Part shown: positions 11,801 through 23,200 of the stretch, one piece after another
Numbering within the stretch: position 1 is the stretch's first letter
How the letters are laid out: every line of letters starts with the position of its first letter
Assembly: GCF_001039355.2 (NCBI RefSeq)
Contig: NW_019773523.1
Location: 7,585-71,584 of the forward strand
Source: Lingula anatina
Lineage: Eukaryota > Brachiopoda > Lingulata > Lingulida > Lingulidae
Length of the DNA: 64,000 nucleotides
Direction of reading: 5' to 3'
The notes under the pieces: model-generated
Database searches by the model: none
Seen by the model: the letters and a program-made list of their open reading frames with translations, nothing else
What the model was told of the DNA's origin: nothing
Made by a program: the position numbers and the translations under genes

Positions 11801-12128
11801 AGAGAAAGAGAGACGCATAAAATCTCATTTGTGTTATTTCACAGTGTCTGGCTTTAGGTCCGTACTGATCCTCCTCTGACAGACGTAAAACATTTGCTAA
11901 CCGTACAAGATCTGAACCTTAGCAAAAATATCAGATCTGCCGTAAATTTGCTGCAATTTTTCAAAAGAAATTTTATGTTCTTGCAAAAAAGCTGCTAAAT
12001 GGTAGCAATACAGATTTTTCCTGAAAACTCCTGAAAGCAAACTGCAAACATTTAATTTTGCTAAGGGAAGTTCATGATAAGGGCCTGTTTGTCGTGTAAA
12101 TTCATGTTCGACCTGAAGATATCCCTGG

Positions 12129-14008
12129 TTACGTTGTGCTATTTGAAAGTGAGCCAATTGAGTTGCAGCGGCTCCCGTCACTCATATACAATGATACTCG
12201 AGCGAGATTCACTCTCTTGTCATTTTCTGCATTGTAAGAACAACTTTGTATTTTGGTTTCGTTCTTATTACGCTTGAACGACATGGCTCTGTAACCGCGC
12301 GCAAACATACATTTCACTTCGTCGCGGTACGGTTTAGCACTGATGCAGTACAGAAAAAAATTCGACGCATGATTCAAGTAAAAGAGAAGCATAAAGATTG
12401 TATAGATGGTAGAATTTCTAACCAGTTCATCGGGAGTGCAAGCGTGGTACACGTCAATTATTCCCGCCTGCATGAAATTACACCCCGTTGTCATAACCCA
12501 ATACGAAAGAGTCACGAGTATTAACATTTTCGTAATTTCTTTATCTCTGTCTTCGTCGTATTCCGAGCCATTAACAGATAGGTCTGGAATGGGAATGATC
12601 GACCTGCATTCTTGATTGTTACGTCGTCGTCGTTCCTTCCATATTTCGTACAATAACCATCCGTTGATGACAGGCAACCCGACAAATGGCAAGATCCAGT
12701 AAATTGATAGAGCCACCCATTTGTAGACAGTGTAGAAGGCAAGTGCACCCATATTACCTGAAAAGAAATCGACGATCATGTCGAAATTGACATGTCCAAT
12801 TTGTAAAAAAAAAACTCACCGGAGAATTAGCGAATTAGCGTAAAATCAATACACTAAAATCGCATATACTTGCCTTCGTACATGTACCTATTACAAGCAA
12901 AGCATGGTGAAATGGTGTAAAATTTGTTTATGTATACGTCGTATATTTTCATTAATGATAAAAACCTGTAAAATTTCAACCTAGATAGCCCGCACCCAAA
13001 AATTAGCGTAAAATCAAACCACTGGTAATATAAACAAAAATAATAAAAATAAAAATATAATCAAAATGCTCCCTACACCCTCTTCCCCACCTTAATATAG
13101 TTTTAATGGCGTATATCCTGATAAAAATCCACCTGGTTTACCTTTTAAAAACAATATGTACATAGAGCCTACTTACCGCAGTTGTTCCCCACACCTTTTC
13201 TGCAGTTTTTCTCATGAAGTTCTAACATATCGGTGCCATCGTGATATATATTCCAACAAACATTTTTACAGCATTCTTCAAAGAATATGTCGGAGACAAA
13301 GGTGTAGATGTTCAGGAGCACCATAGCCAAAACAATAACCACGATGTACAAACGGGTTCTTTTAATGGAGAACCATCTCTCGTGAGCTGCGGTGTTTAGT
13401 TTTCTCATGAGTCTCTCGGCGCTCATTAAAGTTAACGTGATCGCGCTCATTTGTGGTCCACAATATACAGTAAATACAGATATTTTACACAGAGCCACAT
13501 GTGCAGTCATCACTGGTACGAGGAGCTCGTATTCAATCCAGTAAAAAAATCCGTTCAATATAGTTAAAATGTCAAACACTGCTATTGCAATCATGAACTG
13601 ACAGGTCGCAACTTGGCGGAGCTGTTTTTGGGAGAAAACACAAATGGATAGGATATTACAAACCAGTCCAATACAATAAATGAGCGGTCGACCAACGTAA
13701 ATCACATAGTCTGAGTAAGCGGCATCAGTTCTATTCAAGTAGTGTGTACGAATTGTAGCGGTTGTGGCAGATGCATTTGTCCAATAATACACACAATTAA
13801 GATAGTCTTCAGGTTTGGGGGTGCAATTTCCGGGTCCCCAGTCAGGGTCGGGTAATGTCTTATCACGAGGCAACGTGCAATACGTCACATTATTCGTCTC
13901 TTCCCAGTAAACAGCTGATTCAACATTCCCGTGATATGATACGCACAGTAAAAGTGGTAAAGTTAACAGACATTGTTTTCTTATCGAGGTCCAAAATACT
14001 AGCACCAT
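12129..14008 (-). CDS. Orphan rhodopsin-type GPCR (486 aa, two coding exons)
   Basis: Exons 13177-14008 and 12129-12757; donor GTAAGT, acceptor TTTTCAG, phase-1 junction completing a Gly codon at residue 278. A hydrophobic N-terminal signal (about 8-32) is followed by a glycosylated extracellular region with NVT, NCT, NAS and NRT sites. TM1 about 102-125, TM2 133-157, TM3 174-198 ending in SAER where most family members have DRY, TM4 217-240. A Cys-rich second extracellular loop follows (Cys 246, 247, 251, 269, 277). TM5 290-316, TM6 352-377, TM7 392-416 with NFFLY (410-414) in place of NPxxY. An acceptor-like TTTCAG lies 6 bases before the start codon, so a 5' noncoding exon is likely. It should sit in the plasma membrane and signal through G proteins. 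The ligand is unknown; NHASNFFLYC near TM7 resembles invertebrate peptide-type receptors, but this is weak evidence. Confidence 0.88.
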
Positions 14009-15663
14009 CGTCTTCTGAAATAAATTTATGTTTATATGATATAACCAATTTTAAATGAATCTAAAATATCGCTTAATGAAAAATTGTTTGCATGATTTAT
14101 TATAATAAATGTGATTAAAAAAGTTGAAATTCAAAATTAAAAAGCTTGCAGATTCTATAATTGATCATGCCCGTTCGTCACAAGTTTAACTCAATTTTCT
14201 CGCATCTATTTGGAATAGCGGAAGGGATAGAACAAAAAAAAGACATTTCCTTTCGTCTTACCGGTGTAATTGATCTCACGAAACTTAGATTCTCAAGAAG
14301 CGGTGCAATAATGCAGCGAGACACTCGAAAGCGAAGACGTAGCTCTTGGCTCTTCAGGGGATGGCAGTTGAATTCAGAATGATCAACTGATTAGTGACAA
14401 TTCAACTGATAACGGGATGTGCTCACCTCATGTCCTCCCAATGTTAGGTCACATACAGCTGCAGACCTTTCGGTATCATATATATATCGACAGAGGATAT
14501 TAATCGGATGAATTATAAACGACGTACTTTATCTTTGTTAATTTGACGTCATACACGCTACGACTGCAGCTATAGATAAAGCACAGCTAGTGGCAGTGAT
14601 AAGCCAAAACAACCAGTTAACAGAGATTAAATAAAAACTGAAGGGTTATTTCAAATGTTCGCTTGGTTTCTGCAAATTAAGTCACTTAAAGCAGTTTAAA
14701 ACTGCCACCTCATTCTTTTTTAAAAGTGTGAAAGTAATGTTTTGGAAGTGTCTTGTTTCGACGTCGTAGGCAAAGTCACCAAACTTTTGATAAATAAAAA
14801 AAAAACGGCGAAAGTGGAGGGGGTTTATAATTTAATATTTAATAGTATTTCAAATCCAAATAAAGTGAATTTCAAACGATGATTTTTAAAAAAAAATTAT
14901 CACAAGCACAAAAGTCTTCATTCGCTTATCTCTTGTGGTCGTTTCAGCTGTACAGAGTATAAGGTGATCTATATTAAAGCTATATGGGAATGCTACAGTG
15001 TTCTATTATGTAGACATTCGCCAGACTAACATTTTAATTTAATAACATTCTTAAAAGAAGTAGGAAAACCTTTGTGAAAAATTGAAAAGTTTGATGTATT
15101 TTTTTCCAGAGCCTACTTGCATTCAAAGTAAAAGCAAGAGAGGAGTACAATGTATAAAAAAAGTTTTTCACAGAACCAGTATTTCATTTTCTAAGCAGGT
15201 GGGGAAACAAGGATTAATATGTTTTCCTCGTTTGACTAGAAACAGTAGACGAATAGTCTTTCTATAATACGTTGTGCGTAGATATTGCCAAGCGAAATGG
15301 ATTTATTATTATTTTTTTATTATTATTAAAATTATGTGGGCCTACATTAACTAACTGGCTAATTGGATTGCTGTGTTCATACCAAACTAACGTTAACGTG
15401 CGGCCGCATACTCTAACAACAGTATCAGGAAGCTATCAGCCGAGCTTATGGCCTATATACAATGTAACAGGACCATTTCCAAACCGCGTTTCTTTATCTA
15501 GTTAAAAGTTAAAATCTGTTGATCAACAATTTGAAAGCTGAATACCTTTATTACGCCCTGAACATTTTATTTTACATTTTCTGAATTGTGTCTCAAAAAG
15601 ATAATAACCAATTCTTCACATCTTAGTTATCAATGCAAACCTCTTTAAAAACAACATTATCAT

Positions 15664-15704
<41 letters not shown>

Positions 15705-15797
15705 TTTTGCTATATACTTCTCATTTAAAATCAAAGGTAAATTACGTACGGTATGTTTCTTAAAACTTAAAAAAAAATATTTTTGGAGGTTAATAAA

Positions 15798-15832
<35 letters not shown>

Positions 15833-15940
15833 CGCATAAAATATATATTTATTTCAGTTGCGTTTCATCATGTTTCACGGCGTCTGGTTTCACCCTTTCC
15901 TCTTCTGACAAATGTAAGTCATTTGCTTTCCTCACAAGAT
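14009..15940. other. Spacer between GPCR copies
   Basis: No gene seen. 15395-15490 repeats the GGAAGCTATCAGCCGAGCTTA block found upstream of the GST genes (about 6600 and 11110), so a third relic of the GST 5' flank lies here without a GST. A CA microsatellite is at 15664-15704 and TG/GA repeats are at 15799-15831. Short ORFs look random. Confidence 0.55.
15664..15704. repeat. CA microsatellite
   Basis: Uninterrupted (AC)n run in intergenic sequence. Confidence 0.95.
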
Positions 15941-15949
15941 ATAAGTTCG

Positions 15950-16095
15950 GGCTTATTTGTCGTGTAAATTCACCTGTGGATGTCGCGTTGCGCGATTTTT
16001 AAATTGAATCGGTAGAGTTGCAGCTGTCCCTGTCACTCATATATGAAATGATAGTCGATCGGAATTCAAATCTTTTGCCATCTGTATAGTAAAAG
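15950..16095 (-). pseudogene. Relic of a third GPCR 3' end
   Basis: The stretch TTTGTCGTGTAAATTCA at 15957-15973 through AATCTTTTGCCATCTGTA aligns by eye with the C-terminal codons and 3' flank of the two GPCR copies (12085-12235 and 16645-16775). Only the tail is left; no transmembrane exon is present next to it. It indicates at least three ancestral tandem copies. Confidence 0.6.
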
Positions 16096-16299
16096 CAGAT
16101 CAGCCGAAGTCTCCTTTTCACGTTTTTCTCCCAAACTACAACGATCTGTTGACAACTGCAAGTGTTAACAATACCTCAGGGCAGTGGGAGATAGTGTGAA
16201 TTTGATTATAACTGTTGAAAGTATATTTTGAACGCATTATCTAGCCTTCGGCAATTTCCGAAAAGGTTCGTGACAGGTATTATGTATTATCAGATAGCA

Positions 16300-16380
16300 T
16301 GATTTGCTCCTCTGTGGTAACGTCCTTGGTTGCCATGCTCGGTGGATTGGGTTCGACTCCCACTCAGTCCCGTTTTTTTT
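16300..16380 (+). repeat. tRNA-like / SINE-head-like sequence with Pol III B box
   Basis: GGGTTCGACTCCC at 16349-16361 matches the tRNA T-arm/B-box consensus, and an oligo-T run (16373-16380) follows as a Pol III terminator. An A-box-like TGTGGTAACG lies about 35 bases upstream. A full cloverleaf was not established, so a tRNA-derived SINE or tRNA relic is more likely than a working tRNA gene. Confidence 0.4.
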
Positions 16381-16694
16381 ATATTATTGTTATTATTATT
16401 ATTACTATTATTATTATTATATACTGATCCTCTTCTGACAAACGTACAGCATTTGCTAACCGTACAAGACCTAACCCTTAGCAAAATATCAGACCTGAGG
16501 TAAATTTGCTGCAAATTTTCGAAAGGAATTTTATATCATTGCAAATATGCTGCGAAATAGCAGCGATACAGATTTTTCCTGAAAACTCCTGGCCTCAAAC
16601 TGCAAACTTTTCATTTTGCTAAGGGAAGTTCAGGATTAGGGCATATTTGTCGTGTAAATTCATGTTTGGGGATTATATGTTGCGTTGTGCGAGT

Positions 16695-17296
16695 TTAAAG
16701 TGAGTCAATTGAGTTGCAGCGACTCTTATGATATGATACTCGAACGGAATTCAATCTCTTGTCATTCTCTGCATTATAAAAGCTACTTTGTATTTTTGTT
16801 ACGATCGTCCGCAACAACATCGCGATAGCTCTGTATCCGCGCGCAAACATACATTTTACTTCGTCGCGGTACGGTTTGGCACTGATGCAGTACAGAAAAA
16901 AATTCGACGCATGATTCAAGTAAAAGAGAAGCATAAAGATTGTATAGATGGTAGAATTTCTAACCAGTTCATGGGGAGTGCAAGCGTGGTACACGTCAAT
17001 TATTCCCGCCTGCATAAAGTTAAACCCCGTTGTCATAACCCAATACGAAAGAGTCACGAGTATTAACATTTTTGTAATTTCTTTATCTCTGTCTTTGTAT
17101 TCTGAGCCATCAACAGGTAGATCTGGCATAGGAATGATCGGCCTGCATTCTTGATTGTTACGTCGTCGTCGTTCCTTCCATATTTCGTACAGTAACCATC
17201 CGTTGATGACAGGCAACCCGACAAATGGCAAGATCCAGTATATCGACAGAGCCACCCATCTGTAGACACTGTAGAAGGCAAGTGCGCCCATAATAC
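16695..17296 (-). pseudogene. GPCR copy 2, 3' exon only (TM5 to C-terminus)
   Basis: This exon encodes 200 aa plus stop with the same phase-1 acceptor as the intact gene. It keeps TM5, TM6 (ITKMLILVTLSYWVMTTG), TM7 with NFFLY, and a variable C-tail. It is very similar to 12129-12757. No match to the 5' exon (TM1-TM4) was seen between 17297 and the DUF268 gene at 20227. The 17.3-19 kb region instead holds other broken repeats. The reading frame is open, so exon loss may be recent, or the exon may be spliced to an unseen 5' exon. Called a truncated paralog. Confidence 0.7.
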
Positions 17297-18392
17297 CTGA
17301 AAATGACATCAATGATCAAGACAAAATTGGCGTCATATTGTGCAACGATATGTGGAATATAATAGAGACATCATTGTACGCGATGCAAGGCTTTCCCCAG
17401 GGGGGCGTCCAGCCGTTATTTGAACGGCCACTTGCTTCAGAAGACGGCCTATATTTTCAAAAATGGCTGGATGGCTTAAGAAATTATTGGGAAATGATAC
17501 TATATTTGTAGTTGGGCTCCAAGAAATCAGTGACCAAATTACAAAGTAACATTTTGGATTCCCTGTACCCCAAATCCTGGGGAAACCCCTGACGTGATGG
17601 CTGATAAAATAATCATCTCCTCTACTTGTAATAACNGAAACTGTGCGGACAGTTCCGTTTGGGGCAATAATCTGTCTGGCAATGTCTGTCTTTTTCGCGC
17701 CATTCTGGCACAGCTTAACGATTTTGATAAACAATGCTTAACTCATTTTACGCACTGCAAAACAGACCGCTTGCATGCAAAATTTTAAATTCTTCTATGC
17801 AATGGTTGCCGACATATGGATACATTTTTGACAGAACCATGCCTCGCCATAGCCAAGCTTTGGCCAGCCCAAAGGAGCACTACCCAATTAAATCACTGCA
17901 TATTACACAATGCAGCAATGCATCAGACTTGATAATCAGTTAATTGGTAGAGACACACCTGTTTTCACACTTCTCCTGTCATATATCTTAAATGAGATCT
18001 GAGTTTTTTCAATAAAGAACGCATTTTTACCTAGGTATACCTTTAAAACTGAAATATTCCATATTAAATGTCAAGTCTGTATTATTATTATTGTTGTTGT
18101 TGTTAATCCCGATGAATTACACCTTAACACAAGAAACGTCATTATAAATAAATGACTCATCACGGAATGTCCATCCTCGGGAAGACGACGCTTAAATTTC
18201 TGATTATCCATTGCCACGTTGATATTGATAATCTTCCAGACCAATATTCCCATAATCAGAGACAAAGTGTGTCTTATCCAACAGGTCTAGCTATATCTTA
18301 TTCTATCTGAAAAAACCAATTTGCATGGTTTGTTACATGAAAATGCTGTATCATCCTTTCCGCCTTGCCGAATATGAACGGATAAACGAAAA

Positions 18393-18436
<44 letters not shown>

Positions 18437-18734
18437 TTACTAAACATTTAATAGTAATTTAAAATAAAATACATTTTAAATTATACAGTTAAAATTATAT
18501 CAGCCATCTGACACATAAAAACTGAACCAATTTTCTCAACATTAGTTTCAATTTATATACCTGTATCTGAATCAACGCCTTGATATTCTAAATCAACTTT
18601 CTAAAGATTAAATCATTCATATCAGTCTTTTAAGAATTTAAAAATCGTGTCCAATTCTCACGAACTCTATGATAGTAATGGCATCCACCACAAGAGGAGT
18701 CACTTAATTTTACTCCTAGGCTGGTAGTCCATGT
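17297..18734. other. Rearranged region with DUF268-flank relics
   Basis: 17610-17960 is a diverged copy of 47990-48245, which lies upstream of DUF268 C. ATATTAAATGTCAAGTCTGT at about 18060 recurs in intron 2 of DUF268 A (22506) and B (30299). Together they suggest a lost DUF268 unit. A GT microsatellite is at 18396-18433. A single N is at 17636. No gene seen. Confidence 0.5.
18396..18433. repeat. GT microsatellite
   Basis: Uninterrupted (GT)n run. Confidence 0.95.
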
Positions 18735-19012
18735 CTGCCAACTTTACTTTCAGCCACTGATATCTGTCGTCTACATTTGAGCGGTGTAAAATGGGTAATA
18801 TATGGCAGACTGGAGGGACGGTCATGGAACGGATCCAGTCTCTTCACAGTCGTGTTTGTACATGTTTGTCGACTTCTATCAAGTATCTTGAATTTTACAG
18901 AAGCTTTTTTTTACTTTTTAAAAATAGAATACAAGGTCTGTATGTGTCAGAACGCAGCCATGCAGTCACAGACTATTTGATGTAGGCCTAACCCTAGCAG
19001 ACATATGCTGGC
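18735..19012 (-). pseudogene. Broken fragment of a DUF229 gene
   Basis: Reading the minus strand gives NTTVKRLDPFH, SLPYITHFTPLKCRRQ and SVAESKV, which match NTTVRRLDPLH, VLPYIPHFPPLKCRRQ and SVVESKV of the intact DUF229 gene at 33960-36126. Further upstream ASICLLGL matches TSICLLGL of its membrane anchor. In-frame stops and indels separate the pieces. The central and 3' parts of the gene are missing. It lies downstream of DUF268 A, in the same relative place as the intact DUF229 gene to DUF268 C. Confidence 0.85.
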
Positions 19013-20226
19013 GAAAGAAAAAAAAATCAGATTAAAAATATTTACTGATAGAAAATGCAAGAAGAACTGTTACTACCCACACCGTCCTCAATTTGAGGCC
19101 GAAATACCTTTCAGTGACTGGTGTTAAAAATGAATTTTGATTAAAAAAACACTTCCTGCTATATTACTTAACTTCGTCGGAGGGTAAATTACAGGTATAG
19201 AGCACACGCCTGAAAATGTCCGCAAATCATTTTGTCTGACTATCAACTTACTGCGGGCAAAATATTTTATGTACACAGCGGTCTATAACATACTGGAATC
19301 TTATTCTTCCTTAACCTTTTCATTCGCAATTTCACAGTTAGGCCAATATATATGACATGTATTGCATAACAAGGCCTTTTCTTGCTCTCTACAGTTATCT
19401 TCGAGTCACCCAAAATAACTTTGTGGTGAATAGTCTCGTGAACTAGATTTTGCAGGCATGCCCTTCTATAGGCGTTTCCTGATGGGGCAACATACCTAGG
19501 TTAACTGTGGCGTTTCAGGGCAACCGCCTGTTCTCAGGAAGTTGTTCACCCGTGAGTTGGTCAGGAGGCCTCGTTATAATTTTAAATTTATGCTCGGATG
19601 TCGGTTTATCCGACGCAAATTGCTTTGTAAAAGAATAATTGGAGGCATTAACATAACGGAATTCTAATAACACTTACATTACAAACTATCTGCAATTTTT
19701 GCGATTATAATCTCTTTTGACGCTCGACTGCCATATTGATTGGTTTATACGACTTTAGAATATTTCACTAGGTTACCATAATGCAATGAATACATAAAGA
19801 TGGATAGATTTTATGTAAATGAACTGACCTCTGCCAAAGCATCTGAATTCTCATTATAATTGATAACCGCTTATTAAAACGATATTTAAATAATTAATTC
19901 GGATTTAATCACTATTACTTATGAATAAACTCATTAAACCGATTTAATAACAAACCAATTTATTTATTAATCACCAAGAGCCCATTTCTTTAACAATTAT
20001 TTTATGATAAACAATTAGTCAATAATTAACCAATTGACTACTTAATCACCAAATTCTAACCCATTTCCTTCTTACACGGTATACTAAAAATTCAAGAAAA
20101 TCCCTCCATAACTCGTTGTTGCTGACACTTTTTGCATAATGTTGCTAACAGGCAAATAAAGACTAATAATAAACCACCGATAAAGTTCCTTATACAATAG
20201 TAAATTTTTAATTTTGTTCATTTTTA
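19013..20226. other. Spacer between the DUF229 pseudogene and DUF268 A
   Basis: AT-rich sequence without a recognisable gene. The stop codon of DUF268 A lies at its right edge. Confidence 0.5.
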
Positions 20227-23200
20227 TCAAAGCACTTTTCTTAAGACAAAGACACCATGCAATCTACCAACCGGCGTGCGTTCGAGTATCTCATAATTTG
20301 CAGTGATCTGTTCAATCCGAGCTTCGCCATATATACGATGTGCATTAAATACCAACCAGCCCTCCGGAGTGCCAAAGTTGACTGGTATACCTAGATAAAA
20401 CAACGCACCAGGCTTAAGCATGCACCATATTTGAGCTGCTGCCTCCAGGTCGCCATTTGGATTGATGGGGTCCCCGTAGCGACCAAGACCAGAGTGTTCC
20501 AAAGAAGAAAACGAAGCAGCAAAGTCCATTAGGAGCGATTGGTTCTTGGTGATTTCATCCGCTAAATCTGACATAAACTCGAAAGACAGCTGTGGGTGGT
20601 CAAAGAAAACAGGGTTGTAATCAACAGTTGTCACGTGTTTCACACCAAGATTTAATAAAATGACTTCAACCCAAGGATTTATACTTCCAATAACCATTCC
20701 TGACTTGCCTTTCAATTGATCTTGGTATTTGGAGAGAACCTGCTTGTAGCCAACGCCCTGTAGGTCATATTTGGCGATATTTTTCACTTTATCATCAGCC
20801 AGGAGAGTTTTGATTTCTTCCAATTTACGGTGTACTTTTCGGTCCGTACGTGTGCCATCCTTGTACTTAGGACTCAACACCAAACTGCCATTCTGTGTGA
20901 AATCCAGAAGCAGCTCTGGTGGTGGCTGTCTCAAGGGCGGTATGTAAACTTTCCCGGGCGGATTCTTTAATCTGAGAAAAATATTCTTACAGTTGAATTC
21001 TTTTCTTAGGAAAAGGTCTTCTTTTTTCTTATGCATGGAAAAATTGCAAATTTGGCCACAAGGTGGGAAGGAATGGGTGCTGTCTGTATCATCCCATATA
21101 TAACCAATCTTGCTCTGTCCTGAAACGGTAACACAATTACTAAATGTTTATCATATACTCTATGCTAGGATGATTTAATGCCTCTTGTAGTTTCCTGTAT
21201 ATTGAAAGAATTATCTACATAAATAAATATTGAATACTTTTTCAAATAATTTTTTCTTCGGTTCGCCCTTTTATTATGACTGATAAATGAAAGCAAGAAT
21301 GAATTTAATTATCTCCGTAGTGTCACTGTGGTACCAGTTCTTAATTCGATCTACCTTAATTAAACAGACATAATACATGACTGATTTTTAGTCGAGCAAC
21401 AACCATTTAAATCCAAAATATTTATTAAAATAGTAATTATTATTATTTTTTGGCTGCTACCAGGGCTCTTAAGCGTTTCCTGAAATTAAAGCAAGGATAA
21501 CATTCCAGGCATCGGTCAGAGCTTTTTCAATTTGATTCAGTTTTGTTGTAGGACCAGATGCCTTTGTTTCAGGAAGTAACGGCTTCCCTCAAAATGTCAA
21601 TTTGGTTCAAATCTGGGGTTTTGATGGACGCGGTAGCTACCCATTCTCTTGGTTCTGCAAGTAATTTGCGAATACAAGTGCTCTGTGTGGACAGACGTCA
21701 GCATCTTGAAAAATAAAATGGTTCATAAGGTACCCTCTTACAAATGGTAGTGTGTAGCACAGTCAGGTGTTTGTCGTGGCTCAGATTTTTTATCGTTAAC
21801 TTAAACATTAGTGCTTTGGTCCCTATGTGAATGCCACTCCAAATACTGATGCTGTCACCGACCCCAGTCACTAGGAGAGACACACACTCGTCGTCTTAGG
21901 CCTATTCAGGATATCTGTGATTTCTTGTTTCACCACCTTGGCGAAACTTCTTCATCTTCATCGCAAAAACCACATGGCTCCAATGGACATGACTCCAATG
22001 GACTGGAACTGGAACCGTTGATGGTTCAAAACTCAATCAGAGATATAGACGACGATACTGTGCTGTTCACGGTGGCTTCCTCAGAAGTTGTCTGGTAAAG
22101 TCACCTGTTTTTACCGTGCTCTGTCGAAGAGGTCTTTTCCGATTGAAGCTATTGGTCTTTGAAGATCAACCCTACTGAATGCAATCAGTTGCCAGATGAA
22201 CACCCCCCTTCTGGTCGTCGAGTAGAATACAGAAAATTGGTTATTATAAGAGTACTTTGGAAACAATAGGAGGCGTGTTCCCCGACGGGGATGAGCCCGT
22301 GCAACCATAAACCAACCCAAGAGTAACATCCAATAAAATAACCGCATAGAACGTAATGCAGGAGTGCTAATGACAAGGTAGGCATTTAATTAGTACTGAC
22401 AAATCTGAGTACACAATTCTCTATTCAAATATCTCATAAGAGAGAAAAGATCTTTTTATAAACAATATGTTTTATACACAGACTTACCTCTTAAACTGAA
22501 TTCTATATTAAATGTCAAGTCTGTATTTCTTTAAAGTAAATTAATGCATGATCATTTTTTTTCGAAATAATCAAATATAAAACTTGATGTATGAATTTTG
22601 TTCTGACAGGAGGGTAAGTTGATTTTATAATATGAGAATGTTCTGATACCTGTTTGTATTATGGACATGACACGAATCTACATATTAAAGGGATAATAAC
22701 TCTTCGTTTTGGTCAAAAAATGAATTTTCCTGGAGTAAACAACAATTTTCCCATATTTACCAATGGTTAATGAATCCATTTTTACATTCAAACTTAGTCC
22801 CTGTTTTTCTTTCTAAAAAGTTTGTTTTTGTGTTATAATCTCTTAAGAGATTACAACAAAGTACAGCCATCAATGGAGGTCACGTGGTCTAAAGACAAGC
22901 TCAGATATCAGAATAATAGCTATAACTGCCGTATTTGTGGTATATCATATTTCTAGGAGTTGTTTACAATTGTTTTTATTGTGAAATATTGATCTCATAC
23001 GAAGAGTTATTATCCCTTTAATATGCTCATTGGAATCACATTGGAATTACAATTTTTGTACAAAATTAAAATTGACATACCTTCGGTCAATTGAACCTGC
23101 CCGCTGTTGCTGTTTTGAGGAACCTGAAAAAAATACAAATGTAAAATAATCCCAATTATATAATACTAGCAAAAAAGAAAATAAAATTCAAGTTTTTGTC

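Larger units (their letters stand above)
10483..12128. other. GST copy 3 promoter side and spacer before the GPCR gene
   Basis: Promoter-side sequence is shared with GST copy 2 but split by two insertions (listed separately). 11386-11509 and 11677-11800 are identical direct repeats. 11830-12128 is the 3' flank of the GPCR gene and is repeated near 16430-16700. No further gene seen. Confidence 0.55.
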
